Positions 54,426 through 63,309 are shown, numbered from the stretch's first letter. The stretch: DNA of 64,000 nucleotides from Treponema sp. (GCA_016286365.1 JAEESN010000001.1:310001-374000); one strand, 5' to 3'. Program-made: numbers and translations. The notes: generated from the sequence alone by a model not told the origin.

Positions 54426-55938
54426 AATCAGCGATTTTTTAATAAACTTAAAAAATGAACTTTTATCTCCCCAGAAAGATAAATCAAAAATACGAAAGAT
54501 TTTTTTCTCTTTAATTTTTGTTTTTTCTGTGATTCTTCTCTTTGTTCTCCGTTTTACAATGCTTTTAAAATCAAGCCATCCGACGGGTTTAGACGGATAT
54601 TATTATGCACTCCAGGCAAAGTCTCTTATAACAAACGGAACACTAGAAAATCCAGATACGGAAATCGGATATTATCTCTGCGGTTTATGTTCTTTTTTAG
54701 TAAAAGATGCAATTTTAGGCTGTAAAATCTGGGCCACAATCGCTTCAACGCTGTTAAGTGTCTCAATTTTTATACTAATTAAGACTTTTTCTAGCGAAAA
54801 ACGCTATATTCCGTTTACAGCCTTTGTGATTTCGGCCTTCTGTTCACCAAACCTCGCTTATTTTGAAGTAAATTACATCAATAACCTTACAGGCCTTTTC
54901 TTCTTTTTCTTTTTTGCATCAGCTTTTTATTACCTTATAGAAAACTTTAAATCTCTTAAAAGAAAGCCTTTATATATCATAATCACCCTGCTTTTATTCT
55001 GCGGAGCCGCTTTCTCTCATCTTGTTTCCTTTGCATTTGCATTTATATTCATATGTTTTGTTTTATTACAAAAGTTAAAGTTGAAATATCAGATTATTTT
55101 TTCTGTATCTGCCATAGTCCTGTTTATACTTATTTTTATAACTCAGGCAGGAAGATTCAAAAATGTCTTTTCTTTAGGCCCTGTTCTCCCGATTTTTTCA
55201 CCCGAGCTTAAATCAATCCTTGGACTTTTGATGTGCAAAGAGCTTTCGCTTTATTTTATTCTGTCTTATCTTTCTGCAATCTTTTATGCCATTTATAAAA
55301 AGCGCTTTGATTTATTCCTTCTTTTACCACTCATAATCTCTTTCCCACTCTGGAAGCTTGACTCGGTAGATATGGGCTACAGAATGCTTTTGAATGGTCT
55401 TCCTTGTGCAATCTGCTTTATATTAATCATCTTTTCTAAAATAGCGGTTAAAAATACACGCGGACTTTATGCCTTTGTTTTATTTATTTTCATAGCTCTT
55501 TCTTTCAAGATTAAATCAAACGAAATTTATAATCCTAAAAAAGATCCGCCTTATGAATACTACAAAAAGCTTGTTTCAAAAATCAATCTTCCGGATACTT
55601 CTCTTTTAATTGCACATCTTGGACTTAATCATGTTTATACATATTACTGCGGACTTAAAGACTGCCTTAATTACAACTGTGATTTTGATGTTCCGAATAA
55701 CGAAGTCTGGCGTCTTGCCTACAAGGTTGATGCAGAATACTTAAAATGTTTTTTTGGTGAATACGAAGACGAAGAATTAGACAGATTGATAATCCAGCTT
55801 GATACAAACTATGTCCTCATAAAAGAAGAACTCTGGCAACGCTACTTAAAATACGAGGATGATGAAATTGTCCAGGCGATAAACAACTGGTATAATCCCC
55901 ACGAATACCGCCCGTCATTCATAAGAAAAAAAGATTAA
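54418..55938 (+). CDS. GT-C-like polytopic membrane protein
   Basis: A 506-residue protein with about eleven hydrophobic segments (first near residue 25-45, last near 345-365). The early periplasmic loop SHPTGLDGYYYALQAKSLITNGTLENP is the kind seen in PMT/ArnT-type glycosyltransferases, where an acidic residue in the first loop is catalytic (here D in GLDGYYY). A C-terminal soluble domain follows (INLPDTSLLIAHLGLNHVYTYY). It probably transfers a lipid-linked sugar to an envelope component, with the VanW and discoidin-like neighbours as context. The assignment is tentative. Confidence 0.65.
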   Translation: MHKISDFLINLKNELLSPQKDKSKIRKIFFSLIFVFSVILLFVLRFTMLLKSSHPTGLDGYYYALQAKSLITNGTLENPDTEIGYYLCGLCSFLVKDAILGCKIWATIASTLLSVSIFILIKTFSSEKRYIPFTAFVISAFCSPNLAYFEVNYINNLTGLFFFFFFASAFYYLIENFKSLKRKPLYIIITLLLFCGAAFSHLVSFAFAFIFICFVLLQKLKLKYQIIFSVSAIVLFILIFITQAGRFKNVFSLGPVLPIFSPELKSILGLLMCKELSLYFILSYLSAIFYAIYKKRFDLFLLLPLIISFPLWKLDSVDMGYRMLLNGLPCAICFILIIFSKIAVKNTRGLYAFVLFIFIALSFKIKSNEIYNPKKDPPYEYYKKLVSKINLPDTSLLIAHLGLNHVYTYYCGLKDCLNYNCDFDVPNNEVWRLAYKVDAEYLKCFFGEYEDEELDRLIIQLDTNYVLIKEELWQRYLKYEDDEIVQAINNWYNPHEYRPSFIRKKD

Positions 55939-55969
55939 ATCTTATTCTAAAAAACTAATCAGCTGAAAC

Positions 55970-56800
55970 CTAGCCTTTTAAGCCGCCTCGTGCAACACCA
56001 TTTACAATGTATTTTCTTGTACAGCTAAAAAGAATAATCATAGGTAAAACGATGATTGTAGAAGCGGCCATCAAAAGCTCCTGAAAAGAACCTGCCTCAG
56101 TCGTAAAAACCTGAAGACCGTATGGAAGAGTTCTTGAATGATAATCAGAAGTTATATACAAAGGCCACATAAAGCTGTTCCACGAAGAAAGTGCATTCAA
56201 AAGGATGATTGTAAAAATCGAAGGCTTTGCAAGAGGAACTAAAATGCGCCAGAGATATTTCCAGTTATTTGCTCCGTCGATTCTGGCAGAATAATAAAGG
56301 GAATCAGAGACAGTGTCAAAAAAGTTTTTAAGGATATATGTATAAAAAATACTTGCTACGAACGGGAGTAAAAGAGCCGGAAGAGTATTAAAAAGCTTTA
56401 ATTTTACCATCGTAGTATAGTTTGTCATGATGAGCATTTCAAAAGGAATCATCATAAGGCAGATGAAAAAAGAAAAAAGCAGAGACTTTCCAGGAAAATT
56501 TAATCTTGAAAAAGCAAAGGATGCAAGAATACTTGTAGTTGTAGTACACAAAACTGAACCAATCATCACGACTACAGAGTTAAAGAAGTAGCGTCCGAAA
56601 GGTGCCATGGAAAATGCTTTTTTATAATTTTCAAAAGAGATGTGTGACGGGAAAAGCTTTGGCGGAAATGCTATTACTTCCTGCATGGTTTTAAAAGAGC
56701 TTAAAAACATCCAGATGAAAGGAAAAATCATCATAAAAGAGCCTGCAATGAGGAAAAAATAAACAACTGCTTTAGAAAGGTATTCTTTATTTAATTTCAT
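55970..56800 (-). CDS. Carbohydrate ABC transporter permease 2 (MalG/UgpE type)
   Basis: A 276-residue inner-membrane permease with six hydrophobic segments. The EAA loop is near 185-205 (SARIDGANNWKYLWRILVPLAKPSIFTI), a carbohydrate uptake family 1 signature. The C-terminus ends in YIVNGVARGGLKG, typical of MalG/UgpE. It overlaps the preceding permease gene by 4 bases. It is the last gene of the importer operon; the 3' end converges on the GT-C-like gene. Confidence 0.92.
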   Translation of the reverse strand: MKLNKEYLSKAVVYFFLIAGSFMMIFPFIWMFLSSFKTMQEVIAFPPKLFPSHISFENYKKAFSMAPFGRYFFNSVVVMIGSVLCTTTTSILASFAFSRLNFPGKSLLFSFFICLMMIPFEMLIMTNYTTMVKLKLFNTLPALLLPFVASIFYTYILKNFFDTVSDSLYYSARIDGANNWKYLWRILVPLAKPSIFTIILLNALSSWNSFMWPLYITSDYHSRTLPYGLQVFTTEAGSFQELLMAASTIIVLPMIILFSCTRKYIVNGVARGGLKG

Positions 56801-57708
56801 CCCGCAAATCCCCTTCTTCTAAGACGTTTTTTTAACCATAACTGAATCAAAGTGAAAACAAGAATACAGAAAAATAAGATTACAGCACTCGCTGCGGCAA
56901 GACCGTATTCGTGTTTTTCTATCATTGCATAGCGGATATAATAAACAACGGTATAAAGATTATAATATGGGCCTGGCTTTCCATTAAAAAGCGGATAAAG
57001 CTCGCTGAAAACTTTAAAACAGGAAATTGTATTAATGATGCAGACTAAAAAAATAGTCGGTGACAAAAGAGGAACTGTGATTCTGAAAAAGATTTTAAAT
57101 GGTCCCGCTCCGTCCACTTTAGCAGCTGTATAATACTGTTCATTTATATTCTGTAAGCCCGAAAGCAGAAGAATGATTGTAAAAGGAAGTATATTCCAGA
57201 TACCAAAGATGATAAGTGCCAGAAGAGAATATTTTGAATCAACAACCCAGCCGATCGGATTTAAGCCCATCTTTGTAAGGATAAAGTTGAATAAGCCGTA
57301 TTCCTTGTTATACATAAAGCGCCAGATAAGTCCGACCGCTGTGATTGAAGTTACCATCGGCATAAAAAAAGCAGTCTGGAAAAATGCGTGACCTTTGATT
57401 TTTTTGTTTAGAAGATAAGAAAAGATTATTGCAATTGCAGTGCTAAGCGGAACTACAAAAAGGACATATAAAAATGTATTTAAAAGGGATTGCTTGAATT
57501 CCTTGTCGTTTAATACAGATTTGAAATTTTCAAAACCTATTCCCTTATAATCCCCTTTTAAAAAATTATAATCATTTTTAAACGAAACCACAAAAACGTT
57601 GATAATAGGATATAAAGTAAAGACAATTATAAAAACGAGGAAAGGCATTAAATAAAGCCAGGGTTCTGTCGTGTCAAAAAACTGTCTTCGCTTTAGAGAA
57701 AATTTCAC
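56797..57708 (-). CDS. Carbohydrate ABC transporter permease 1 (MalF/UgpA type)
   Basis: A 303-residue permease. It has the N-terminal signature EPWLYLMPFLVFIIVFTLYPIINVFVVSF, the EAA loop AAKVDGAGPFKIFFRITVPLLSPTIF and six transmembrane segments. It pairs with the following permease and with the ATPase gene, which it overlaps by 4 bases. Substrate is probably a sugar or glycerol-phosphate-like compound; there is no nearby hydrolase to narrow it. Confidence 0.92.
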   Translation of the reverse strand: MKFSLKRRQFFDTTEPWLYLMPFLVFIIVFTLYPIINVFVVSFKNDYNFLKGDYKGIGFENFKSVLNDKEFKQSLLNTFLYVLFVVPLSTAIAIIFSYLLNKKIKGHAFFQTAFFMPMVTSITAVGLIWRFMYNKEYGLFNFILTKMGLNPIGWVVDSKYSLLALIIFGIWNILPFTIILLLSGLQNINEQYYTAAKVDGAGPFKIFFRITVPLLSPTIFLVCIINTISCFKVFSELYPLFNGKPGPYYNLYTVVYYIRYAMIEKHEYGLAAASAVILFFCILVFTLIQLWLKKRLRRRGFAG

Positions 57709-58769
57709 ATCAACCTCTCGCCTGTTTTTGTATTAAAGATAAATACACCGCGTTTTCTGAAGTTAAAGGAAACCTTTTCTCCTTCGTTTATCTCTTCTTC
57801 GTCATAAATAAATGCGCGCACACTTGTGTTAAAAAGATGTAAATATGCAAAGCGTTCTTTTCCAAGCTCTACCACAGATTCTGTGTCCGCGCTTATTTTT
57901 CCGTCCTTACAAAAATCGAATGATTCAGCGCGGACAGAAAGTGTATATTCTTCCGGCAATTCAATCTTTTCTTTGTCTTTATAAAGAATACCACATGAAA
58001 TCTTCCAGCCTGGATTTTCTATTTCAAGTTCATTCTTTTTAAGGTGAATCTGATTTATCGGAGGATTACCAAGAAAATCGCTTGTGAACTTACAGTTTGG
58101 ATTATTGTAAAGCTCCTGCGAAAGTCCTTCCTGAATAAAAAATCCGTCTTTCATCAAAAGAATTGAATCAGAAATTGCCATTGCTTCGTCCTGATCGTGG
58201 GTAACAAAAACTGTAGTTACTCCGGTTTCTTTCTGAATGCGTCTTATTTCTTCCCTCATCTCGAGCCTTAATCTTGCATCAAGGTTAGAAAGAGGTTCAT
58301 CCATCAATAAAAGCTTTGGATTTTTTATGAGCGCTCTTGCAATTGCAACTCTCTGCTGCTGACCTCCGCTTAATTCAGATGGAAATCTCTGGACAAGGTT
58401 TTCTACGTGAACAAGCTTTGCAATTTCGAGTGCCTTTTCGTTTCTGATTTTCTTACTGATTTTCTGTACTTCGAGCGGGAAAGCAATGTTTTCGAGTACA
58501 GTCATATGCGGATATAAAGCATAGTTCTGGAAAACCATACCTATTCCCCTCTGGTCCGGAGGAAGGTCTGTTACATCCACATCATCAAAAAAGATTTTAC
58601 CCTGTGTAACCTTAGTGATTCCACAGAGCATATTAAGAATAGTTGTTTTACCGCAACCCGAAGGACCTAAAAGACAGATTAAATGTCCATCCGTAAGACT
58701 TGCGGTAAAATCATTTACGGCAATTGTTGAGCCGAATTTTTTTGTTATATTCTGTAAAGTAACTTTCAT
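57705..58769 (-). CDS. Carbohydrate ABC transporter ATPase (UgpC/MsmK type)
   Basis: A 354-residue ATPase. Walker A is GPSGCGKTTIL, the Q-loop is MVFQNYALYPHMTV, the signature is [15 protein letters not shown], Walker B/D-loop is LLMDEPLSNLDARLRLEMREEI, the H-loop is VFVTHDQDEAMA. A C-terminal TOBE-type regulatory domain is present (SVRAESFDFCKDGKIS). It begins one base after the binding-protein stop. Confidence 0.94.
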   Translation of the reverse strand: MKVTLQNITKKFGSTIAVNDFTASLTDGHLICLLGPSGCGKTTILNMLCGITKVTQGKIFFDDVDVTDLPPDQRGIGMVFQNYALYPHMTVLENIAFPLEVQKISKKIRNEKALEIAKLVHVENLVQRFPSELSGGQQQRVAIARALIKNPKLLLMDEPLSNLDARLRLEMREEIRRIQKETGVTTVFVTHDQDEAMAISDSILLMKDGFFIQEGLSQELYNNPNCKFTSDFLGNPPINQIHLKKNELEIENPGWKISCGILYKDKEKIELPEEYTLSVRAESFDFCKDGKISADTESVVELGKERFAYLHLFNTSVRAFIYDEEEINEGEKVSFNFRKRGVFIFNTKTGERLM

Positions 58770-58770
58770 C

Positions 58771-60036
58771 CTATTTGTTTAAAGCAGCATTACATTCTTT
58801 TACACATTCTTCGCCAGCTTCAAGAGCAGACATCTGACCGTCTACAGTGTAGTTCAAATATTTTACAAGAATGTTACGGATCTGAGCAGCACCTGTTACG
58901 TTAGGGAATGAACCACTGTAACTCATGTTTGCCTGTACAGCCGGTAAAGCCGATGTTGAAGGAATATTGTTGATATAATCCTGATATACTTTTGTTTCAG
59001 AACATTTTCCGTATGGAGTTAAAGCTGAGTTAGCGATTGCCCACTTAGCACCGTTTTCTCCTGCAAGGAAGTATTTAACAAATTCGTATGCACCCTTATC
59101 TACATCGTCTGCACGCTTAAGGAAGATTGGTCCACGGTTCCATGCAGTATAGAATTCTACTCCGTTAGAAGAACCGATCCATGGAGCAATACCAAGTTCA
59201 TCGCCGTCCAGCATTGTGATGTACTGATCGTTTACACATGAACCGCTGAAAGAACCGATTGTTCTGTTTGCCAAATCTTCTGATGAATATTTTCCGACTG
59301 TATTAAATTCAAAGTAACCCTTGTTGCAGCAGTCTGAATACCACTGATAGATATCTGCAATATCTTTAGCAGTAAATGAAACTTCTTTTTTTGCAACATC
59401 GATATATCCGCATTCACCCTGCATAAGCATTGCCTGAAGATTGTCTACAAGACCATCCGAATGGAATGCAGCTTTTCCTGTTGCTTCAAAATATTTTTTA
59501 GAAACAGATTCGAGCTCCTTCCAGTCTTTTGGAGGATTTAATCCAAGCTCATTAAACTGTGTTTTGTTATAGAAGAATACAGGACCTGTTGTACAGCCCG
59601 GAACATAATAAATACCGCCGTCGCTGAAACCGTAGATATCTGTTTTCATTGCTACAGGAAGAGATTCAATCAGATCTTTCATTGTTGAATCACCCTTCTT
59701 AAGGTCTTCGTCGATATAAGTTTGAATATTTACTGCAAGTCCGTTATTTGCATAGTCAATTGCAGTTGAACCATAATTGAAGATGATGCTTGGTCCGATG
59801 CCGTTTGCAACTGCATTATAAACAGAATCAGCAAAACCGGTTGTGTCCTGTGCAAGAACTTTTACAACGTACTTAGTCTGAGATTCATTAAAAGCCTGAG
59901 CCGAAGCTTCAAGATATTCTTTCTGACTTCCGTTATAAGTATGCCAGATTTCTACTACGCTTACACTCTGTTTTCCACCACAGGAAACAAATAAAGCGGC
60001 TAAAAGAATTGAAAATAAAATTGCAATCTTTTTCAT
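58771..60036 (-). CDS. Carbohydrate ABC transporter substrate-binding lipoprotein (UgpB-like)
   Basis: A 421-residue family 1 solute-binding protein with a lipobox (LFVSC, lipidated cysteine about 19). Typical features are VEIWHTYNGSQKEYLEASAQAFN, FFYNKTQFNELGLNPPKDWKELE, and EFYTAWNRGPIFLKRADDVDKGAYEFVKYFLAGENGAKWA. The layout resembles UgpB (glycerol-3-phosphate) as well as many sugar receptors; which ligand it takes cannot be decided by eye. It leads the operon ahead of ATPase and permeases. Confidence 0.88.
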   Translation of the reverse strand: MKKIAILFSILLAALFVSCGGKQSVSVVEIWHTYNGSQKEYLEASAQAFNESQTKYVVKVLAQDTTGFADSVYNAVANGIGPSIIFNYGSTAIDYANNGLAVNIQTYIDEDLKKGDSTMKDLIESLPVAMKTDIYGFSDGGIYYVPGCTTGPVFFYNKTQFNELGLNPPKDWKELESVSKKYFEATGKAAFHSDGLVDNLQAMLMQGECGYIDVAKKEVSFTAKDIADIYQWYSDCCNKGYFEFNTVGKYSSEDLANRTIGSFSGSCVNDQYITMLDGDELGIAPWIGSSNGVEFYTAWNRGPIFLKRADDVDKGAYEFVKYFLAGENGAKWAIANSALTPYGKCSETKVYQDYINNIPSTSALPAVQANMSYSGSFPNVTGAAQIRNILVKYLNYTVDGQMSALEAGEECVKECNAALNK

Positions 60037-60145
60037 TTTATACTCCAGATTTTAATAAGCAGAAACAGGATTGGTGTTGTGCTTTAATTTATTGTTCAAA
60101 ATATATATCGTTTTATAAAAAACTTCAATAATAGTTTTATATAAA

Positions 60146-60191
60146 ATTATTTTACTCCTGATTAAAATTGCTTCTATCAGGATAAAATAAT
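60146..60191 (-). terminator. Terminator after the AMP-ligase gene
   Basis: ATTATTTTA..CCTGAT (60146-60162) pairs with ATCAGG.TAAAATAAT (60176-60191), about 15 pairs with a small bulge, 21 bases beyond the stop of the ligase gene. The following T-run is weak, so efficiency is uncertain. Confidence 0.5.
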
Positions 60192-60211
60192 CTTACTCTT
60201 CTGTTGCAAAA

Positions 60212-61906
60212 CTATTTAATATCCTTTCTCATGATTTTACCGGAAATTGTCTTTGGAAGACTGTCCTTAAAATCTACGATTCTTGGATATTTATATGGCG
60301 CAGTTGTTTTCTTTACAAAGTTCTGAATATCTTTTACAAGCTCATCAGAAGGCTCATAACCTTTTGCAAGAACAATTGTTGCCTTTACAACCTGACCACG
60401 CACAGGATCCGGAGCTGCAGTTACCGCACATTCAACAACTGCCGGATGCTGCATCAAAACTGATTCAACTTCGAAAGTTCCGATTCTGTATCCTGAACAT
60501 TTGATTACGTCGTCGTTACGTCCTGTAAACCAGAAATATCCATCTTCATCACGCCATGCATTGTCGCTTGTGTGATAGTATCCGTCGTGCATTACAGCCT
60601 TTGTTTTTGCCTGATCGCCAAAGTATTCCATAAAGAGGCCAGGGAAATATCCGTTTTTCATGTCGACTACTATTTCACCAACTTCACCGTCTTCTACTTC
60701 GTTTCCTTCTTCGTCGATGAGCGTTACGTTGTAGTATGGAGCAGGTTTTCCAAGACTTCCGGGCTTTATTCTTTCGTTACCATAATTAAAGAGTGATAAG
60801 GTTGTTTCTGTCTGACCAAAGCCTTCGCGGATTTCCTTACCGGTGATTTCCTTCCACTTATTGAAAACTTCTTCCGAAAGAGGTTCTCCTGCTGTAGACC
60901 AGTGTTCGCATGAAGAAAAATCATACTGACTTAAATCTTCCTGAATCAAAAAGCGGTAAATTGTTGGAGGCGCACAGAATGATGTGATGTGATGTTTTTC
61001 TATCTGTTTGATTAAATCGATTGGTTTAAACTTATCGTGATAGTCGTAAATGAATACACAACATTCTGCAATCCACTGACCATAAAGTTTTCCCCATACA
61101 GCCTTACCCCATCCTGTATCTGCAACAGTAAGATGTAATCCACCTTTTTTTACCTGCTGCCAGTATGATGCAGTAACAATGTGTCCAAGAGGATAAAGAA
61201 AGTTATGAGAAACAAGCTTTGGATGACTTGTAGTTCCCGATGTAAAATAAGCTAAAAGGATATCGTCATTCTTACTGATGTCTGAACGTTTGAGCGAACG
61301 GAATTCTTCAAGTTGCTGTGTTGTAACAGCCTTACAGCCTTCTGTAAAATCAAGCCATGATGGATGTTTTGATTTGAATTCGACACTCATACCCTGATCA
61401 ATTCCGAAAGGAGGAACTGCTACAAGAGTTTTGAGCGAAGGACATTCCTTCTGTGCTTCTTCGATATATGTAAAAAGGTCTCTGTGATCTACCGCTACAA
61501 CAGCCTTAATGAATGCAGCATTACAGCGGAAAACGATGTCTTCTTTTGTAAGCATGTGTGTTGCAGGAATTACAGAAGCCCCGATTTTATGAAGAGCTAC
61601 AATAGAAATCCAGAACTCATAGCGGCGCTGGAGGATGAGCATTACAAAATCCCCGCGTTTAATTCCTATACTACGAAAATATGCAGCCGCTTTGTCTGTT
61701 CGTTCCTTAAGCTCGCCGAAAGTCATCACGAGTTCTTCACCGTTATCGTTACACCAGACGAATGCTTTTGCATCAGGGGTGCGATTGGCAAGAACGTCTA
61801 CGACGTCGTATCCGAAGTTGAAGTTTTCAGGTACGTTTATTTTATAGTGTTCAAAGAAATCGTTGTAATCTTTGAATTCTGTCTTTTCTAAAAAATCCTC
61901 AAGCAT
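60212..61906 (-). CDS. AMP-forming acyl-CoA synthetase (ACS/ACSM-like)
   Basis: A 564-residue adenylate-forming enzyme that joins a carboxylic acid to CoA with ATP. Motifs: YFTSGTTSHPKLVSHN (the P-loop, with S-H where G-x is usual), GFGQTETTLS, GYYHTSDNAWRDEDGYFWFTGRNDDVIKCSGYRIGTFEVES and the catalytic lysine in LPKTISGKIMRKDI. The length and the YPFGL-free start (VLANRTPDAKAFVWCNDNG) match medium-chain or acetyl-type enzymes of anaerobes. AAGGA precedes the ATG by 7 bases. Repeat copy B lies immediately upstream on the same strand, and an XRE-cupin regulator gene is 560 bases upstream. Confidence 0.92.
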   Translation of the reverse strand: MLEDFLEKTEFKDYNDFFEHYKINVPENFNFGYDVVDVLANRTPDAKAFVWCNDNGEELVMTFGELKERTDKAAAYFRSIGIKRGDFVMLILQRRYEFWISIVALHKIGASVIPATHMLTKEDIVFRCNAAFIKAVVAVDHRDLFTYIEEAQKECPSLKTLVAVPPFGIDQGMSVEFKSKHPSWLDFTEGCKAVTTQQLEEFRSLKRSDISKNDDILLAYFTSGTTSHPKLVSHNFLYPLGHIVTASYWQQVKKGGLHLTVADTGWGKAVWGKLYGQWIAECCVFIYDYHDKFKPIDLIKQIEKHHITSFCAPPTIYRFLIQEDLSQYDFSSCEHWSTAGEPLSEEVFNKWKEITGKEIREGFGQTETTLSLFNYGNERIKPGSLGKPAPYYNVTLIDEEGNEVEDGEVGEIVVDMKNGYFPGLFMEYFGDQAKTKAVMHDGYYHTSDNAWRDEDGYFWFTGRNDDVIKCSGYRIGTFEVESVLMQHPAVVECAVTAAPDPVRGQVVKATIVLAKGYEPSDELVKDIQNFVKKTTAPYKYPRIVDFKDSLPKTISGKIMRKDIK

Positions 61907-61926
61907 ATATCATTCCTTTTTATATC

Positions 61927-62066
61927 AAAAATCTTGTTGCGGGTCCCAGCGACGGGAAAAAAAACAAGGTATCTCCCGACATCCGTTCGACAGCCAGCGC
62001 AAGCGCGGCTGTCTCTCTGCCGGGGCCTCCTTATTTTTTTTCCCTGCGTCCCACAACAAGATTTTT
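61927..62066 (-). ncRNA. Structured repeat, copy B (putative noncoding RNA)
   Basis: The same element on the minus strand. Outer stem: 13 perfect pairs (61927-61939 with 62054-62066), a G-T pair and GGG/CCC. The conserved ACGCAG and GTCGCTGGGA words are present, as is AGATACCTT. The second stem is 16 pairs, GGGAAAAAAAATAAGG with CCTTGTTTTTTTTCCC. CCCG/CGGG (61975-61978/62021-62024) closes a variable domain with a 7-pair hairpin GACAGCC/GGCTGTC. The outer stem sequence shares nothing with copies A and C. The 3' end lies 20 bases before the ligase ATG, so it may be in that gene's leader. Confidence 0.75.
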
Positions 62067-62290
62067 AATCTATTCTCCATTGCGGGTCACCGGGTTATAA
62101 ATACATTCAGTATTCCACCTCATTCAGTAGGCGCACAGAAAACTGACGTATCCTATCTACCTCAAATATTATCTATACATCCTTTCCTGGCGGCGCTCCC
62201 CGCTCGCCCTGAATGCATTCCCTCAATAGTCATTTATAAAAACATTTATTTATAAAAATATTTTATAAATCAAATATTTGAATAACATTC
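62067..62290. other. Spacer between repeat copies B and C
   Basis: 224 bases with no convincing gene. One part (62185-62215) is GC-rich and contains the 10-base palindrome GAATGCATTC; the right end is AT-rich. It could hold the ligase promoter or the remains of something else; I cannot tell which. Confidence 0.4.
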
Positions 62291-62420
62291 TGACTTACGG
62301 GACGCAGATGGAAAATAAGGGGGGCCCCCGTTAGTGCCGGAAGCGGCGTTTACGCCCACGCTTCCAAACGGAAAACGGGGAGATGCCTTATTTTACATCG
62401 TCGCTGGGACCCGTAAGTCA
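62291..62420 (+). ncRNA. Structured repeat, copy C (putative noncoding RNA)
   Basis: The third copy, on the plus strand, facing copy B. Outer stem: 11 perfect pairs (62291-62301 with 62410-62420). ACGCAG (62302-62307) and GTCGCTGGGA (62400-62409) are conserved. The second stem is 13 bases (62308-62320 with 62386-62398, one mismatch). CCCCG/CGGGG (62326-62330/62376-62380) and the apical 7-pair hairpin GGAAGCG/CGCTTCC (62339-62345/62359-62365) follow. AGATG stands for AGATA. No gene follows it on the plus strand for 950 bases, so a cis leader role is unlikely for this copy. Confidence 0.75.
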
Positions 62421-62467
62421 ATATATTTAAATCAACATTAATTTACAAAAAAATTATAAAATAATGC

Positions 62468-63019
62468 TTATATAATAATTGCCAGAAACTTGGCTTTTTT
62501 ATCATTCAGGGCCTGCATACCATGCTGCTTTGTAGCGTCAAAGTATACGCTGTCGCCTTCTTCCAGCTTCATTTCTTTGCCATCAACAACAAGCTTCATT
62601 GAGCCTTCGATCATGTATTCGAACTCGTGGCCGGGATGTGCATTAAAATGAATTTCGCGGGTTTCTTCTGGAGTGATTGTAACAATAAAAGGATCTGCCT
62701 TGCGATTCTGAAAACCGGCTGCCAGTGCCTGATATTTATAATCACTTCTTCTGTCTACAGAAAGGCCCTTGTCTTTTTTTGTAAGGCAGTAAGAATGCAT
62801 ATGAGGTTCTTTTCCCGAAATGAGAGTTCCGAGGTCGATTCCGTACTTTTTTGACATTGACTGTAAAATACCTACAGGAATATCAACTGTGCCGGTTTCA
62901 TACTTCTGATACTGTTCAATCGAAATACCGCAAACCCCTGCAGCTTCTTCTACCGACACATCCATAATTTCACGCAGACCTTTTAATCGGTCTGCTACTG
63001 CTTTAATCTCCTCGTTCAT
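62468..63019 (-). CDS. XRE-cupin transcriptional regulator
   Basis: A 183-residue protein. Residues 8-65 form an HTH_3 domain (LREIMDVSVEEAAGVCGISIEQYQKYETGTVDIP). Residues 110-180 form a cupin_2 barrel (HFNAHPGHEFEYMIEGSMKLVVDGKEMKLEEGDSVYFDATKQHGMQAL) with His residues placed to hold a metal or contact a small acid. Proteins of this build are often encoded next to the AMP-forming acyl-CoA ligase they control, and the ligase gene lies downstream on the same strand. GGAGAAATT precedes the ATG. Confidence 0.92.
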   Translation of the reverse strand: MNEEIKAVADRLKGLREIMDVSVEEAAGVCGISIEQYQKYETGTVDIPVGILQSMSKKYGIDLGTLISGKEPHMHSYCLTKKDKGLSVDRRSDYKYQALAAGFQNRKADPFIVTITPEETREIHFNAHPGHEFEYMIEGSMKLVVDGKEMKLEEGDSVYFDATKQHGMQALNDKKAKFLAIII

Positions 63020-63060
63020 AATTTCTCCTTAAGTGCCCTTACTGCACCTGTAATAAGTCA

Positions 63061-63089
63061 ATAATATATAAAAAACACTAAAAATTCAA
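63061..63089 (-). promoter_or_regulatory. Promoter of the XRE-cupin gene
   Basis: On the minus strand: TTGAAT (63089-63084), a 17-base spacer and TATTAT (63066-63061). About 40 bases before the ATG. Confidence 0.6.
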
Positions 63090-63183
63090 TAGAAAAATTA
63101 AAAAATATTAAAAATATTTAATATTATTAAAGTTTGTAATATTTTCTTTTTTATTGTCCATTTATTGTCCTTTGGGGTGTTAA

Positions 63184-63257
63184 TATAATTCATATAAACT
63201 CTCTCCAACGGGCCTCCTGGGGATTTTAAGTGTCTTTCTCGGGAGGCTATTTTTTTT
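63184..63257 (+). ncRNA. Possible small RNA: promoter followed at once by a terminator
   Basis: TATAAT (63184-63189) is preceded by AT-rich DNA containing a direct repeat, TTATTGTCC twice (63152-63159 and 63163-63170 regions), and is followed by a strong stem of about 12 pairs (63212-63223 with 63236-63247) and eight T (63250-63257). A transcript of about 60 bases would result. The -35 box is weak. No ORF fits in between. It could be a small RNA or an attenuated leader of the gene at 63374. Confidence 0.4.
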
Positions 63258-63284
63258 CATACAAAAAATCCTTTTTATTTTATT

Positions 63285-63309
63285 CTCCTCTATACCTGCA
63301 ATAGAGGAG
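63285..63309 (+). repeat. Inverted repeat upstream of the last gene
   Basis: Perfect 9-base arms CTCCTCTAT (63285-63293) and ATAGAGGAG (63301-63309) around a 7-base loop. No T-run follows. It could be an operator or an RNA hairpin. Confidence 0.4.

Noticed and set aside
61872-62255. A 127-codon plus-strand reading frame across repeat copy B and the spacer
   Set aside because: It runs through the palindromic repeat and the start of the ligase gene on the other strand; the product is low-complexity with no family features and no ribosome site.
52116-62420. Structured repeats as integron attC sites, retron RNA or transposon ends
   Set aside because: No integrase, reverse transcriptase or transposase is in the window, attC core words are absent, and the outer stems differ between copies, unlike shared terminal repeats.
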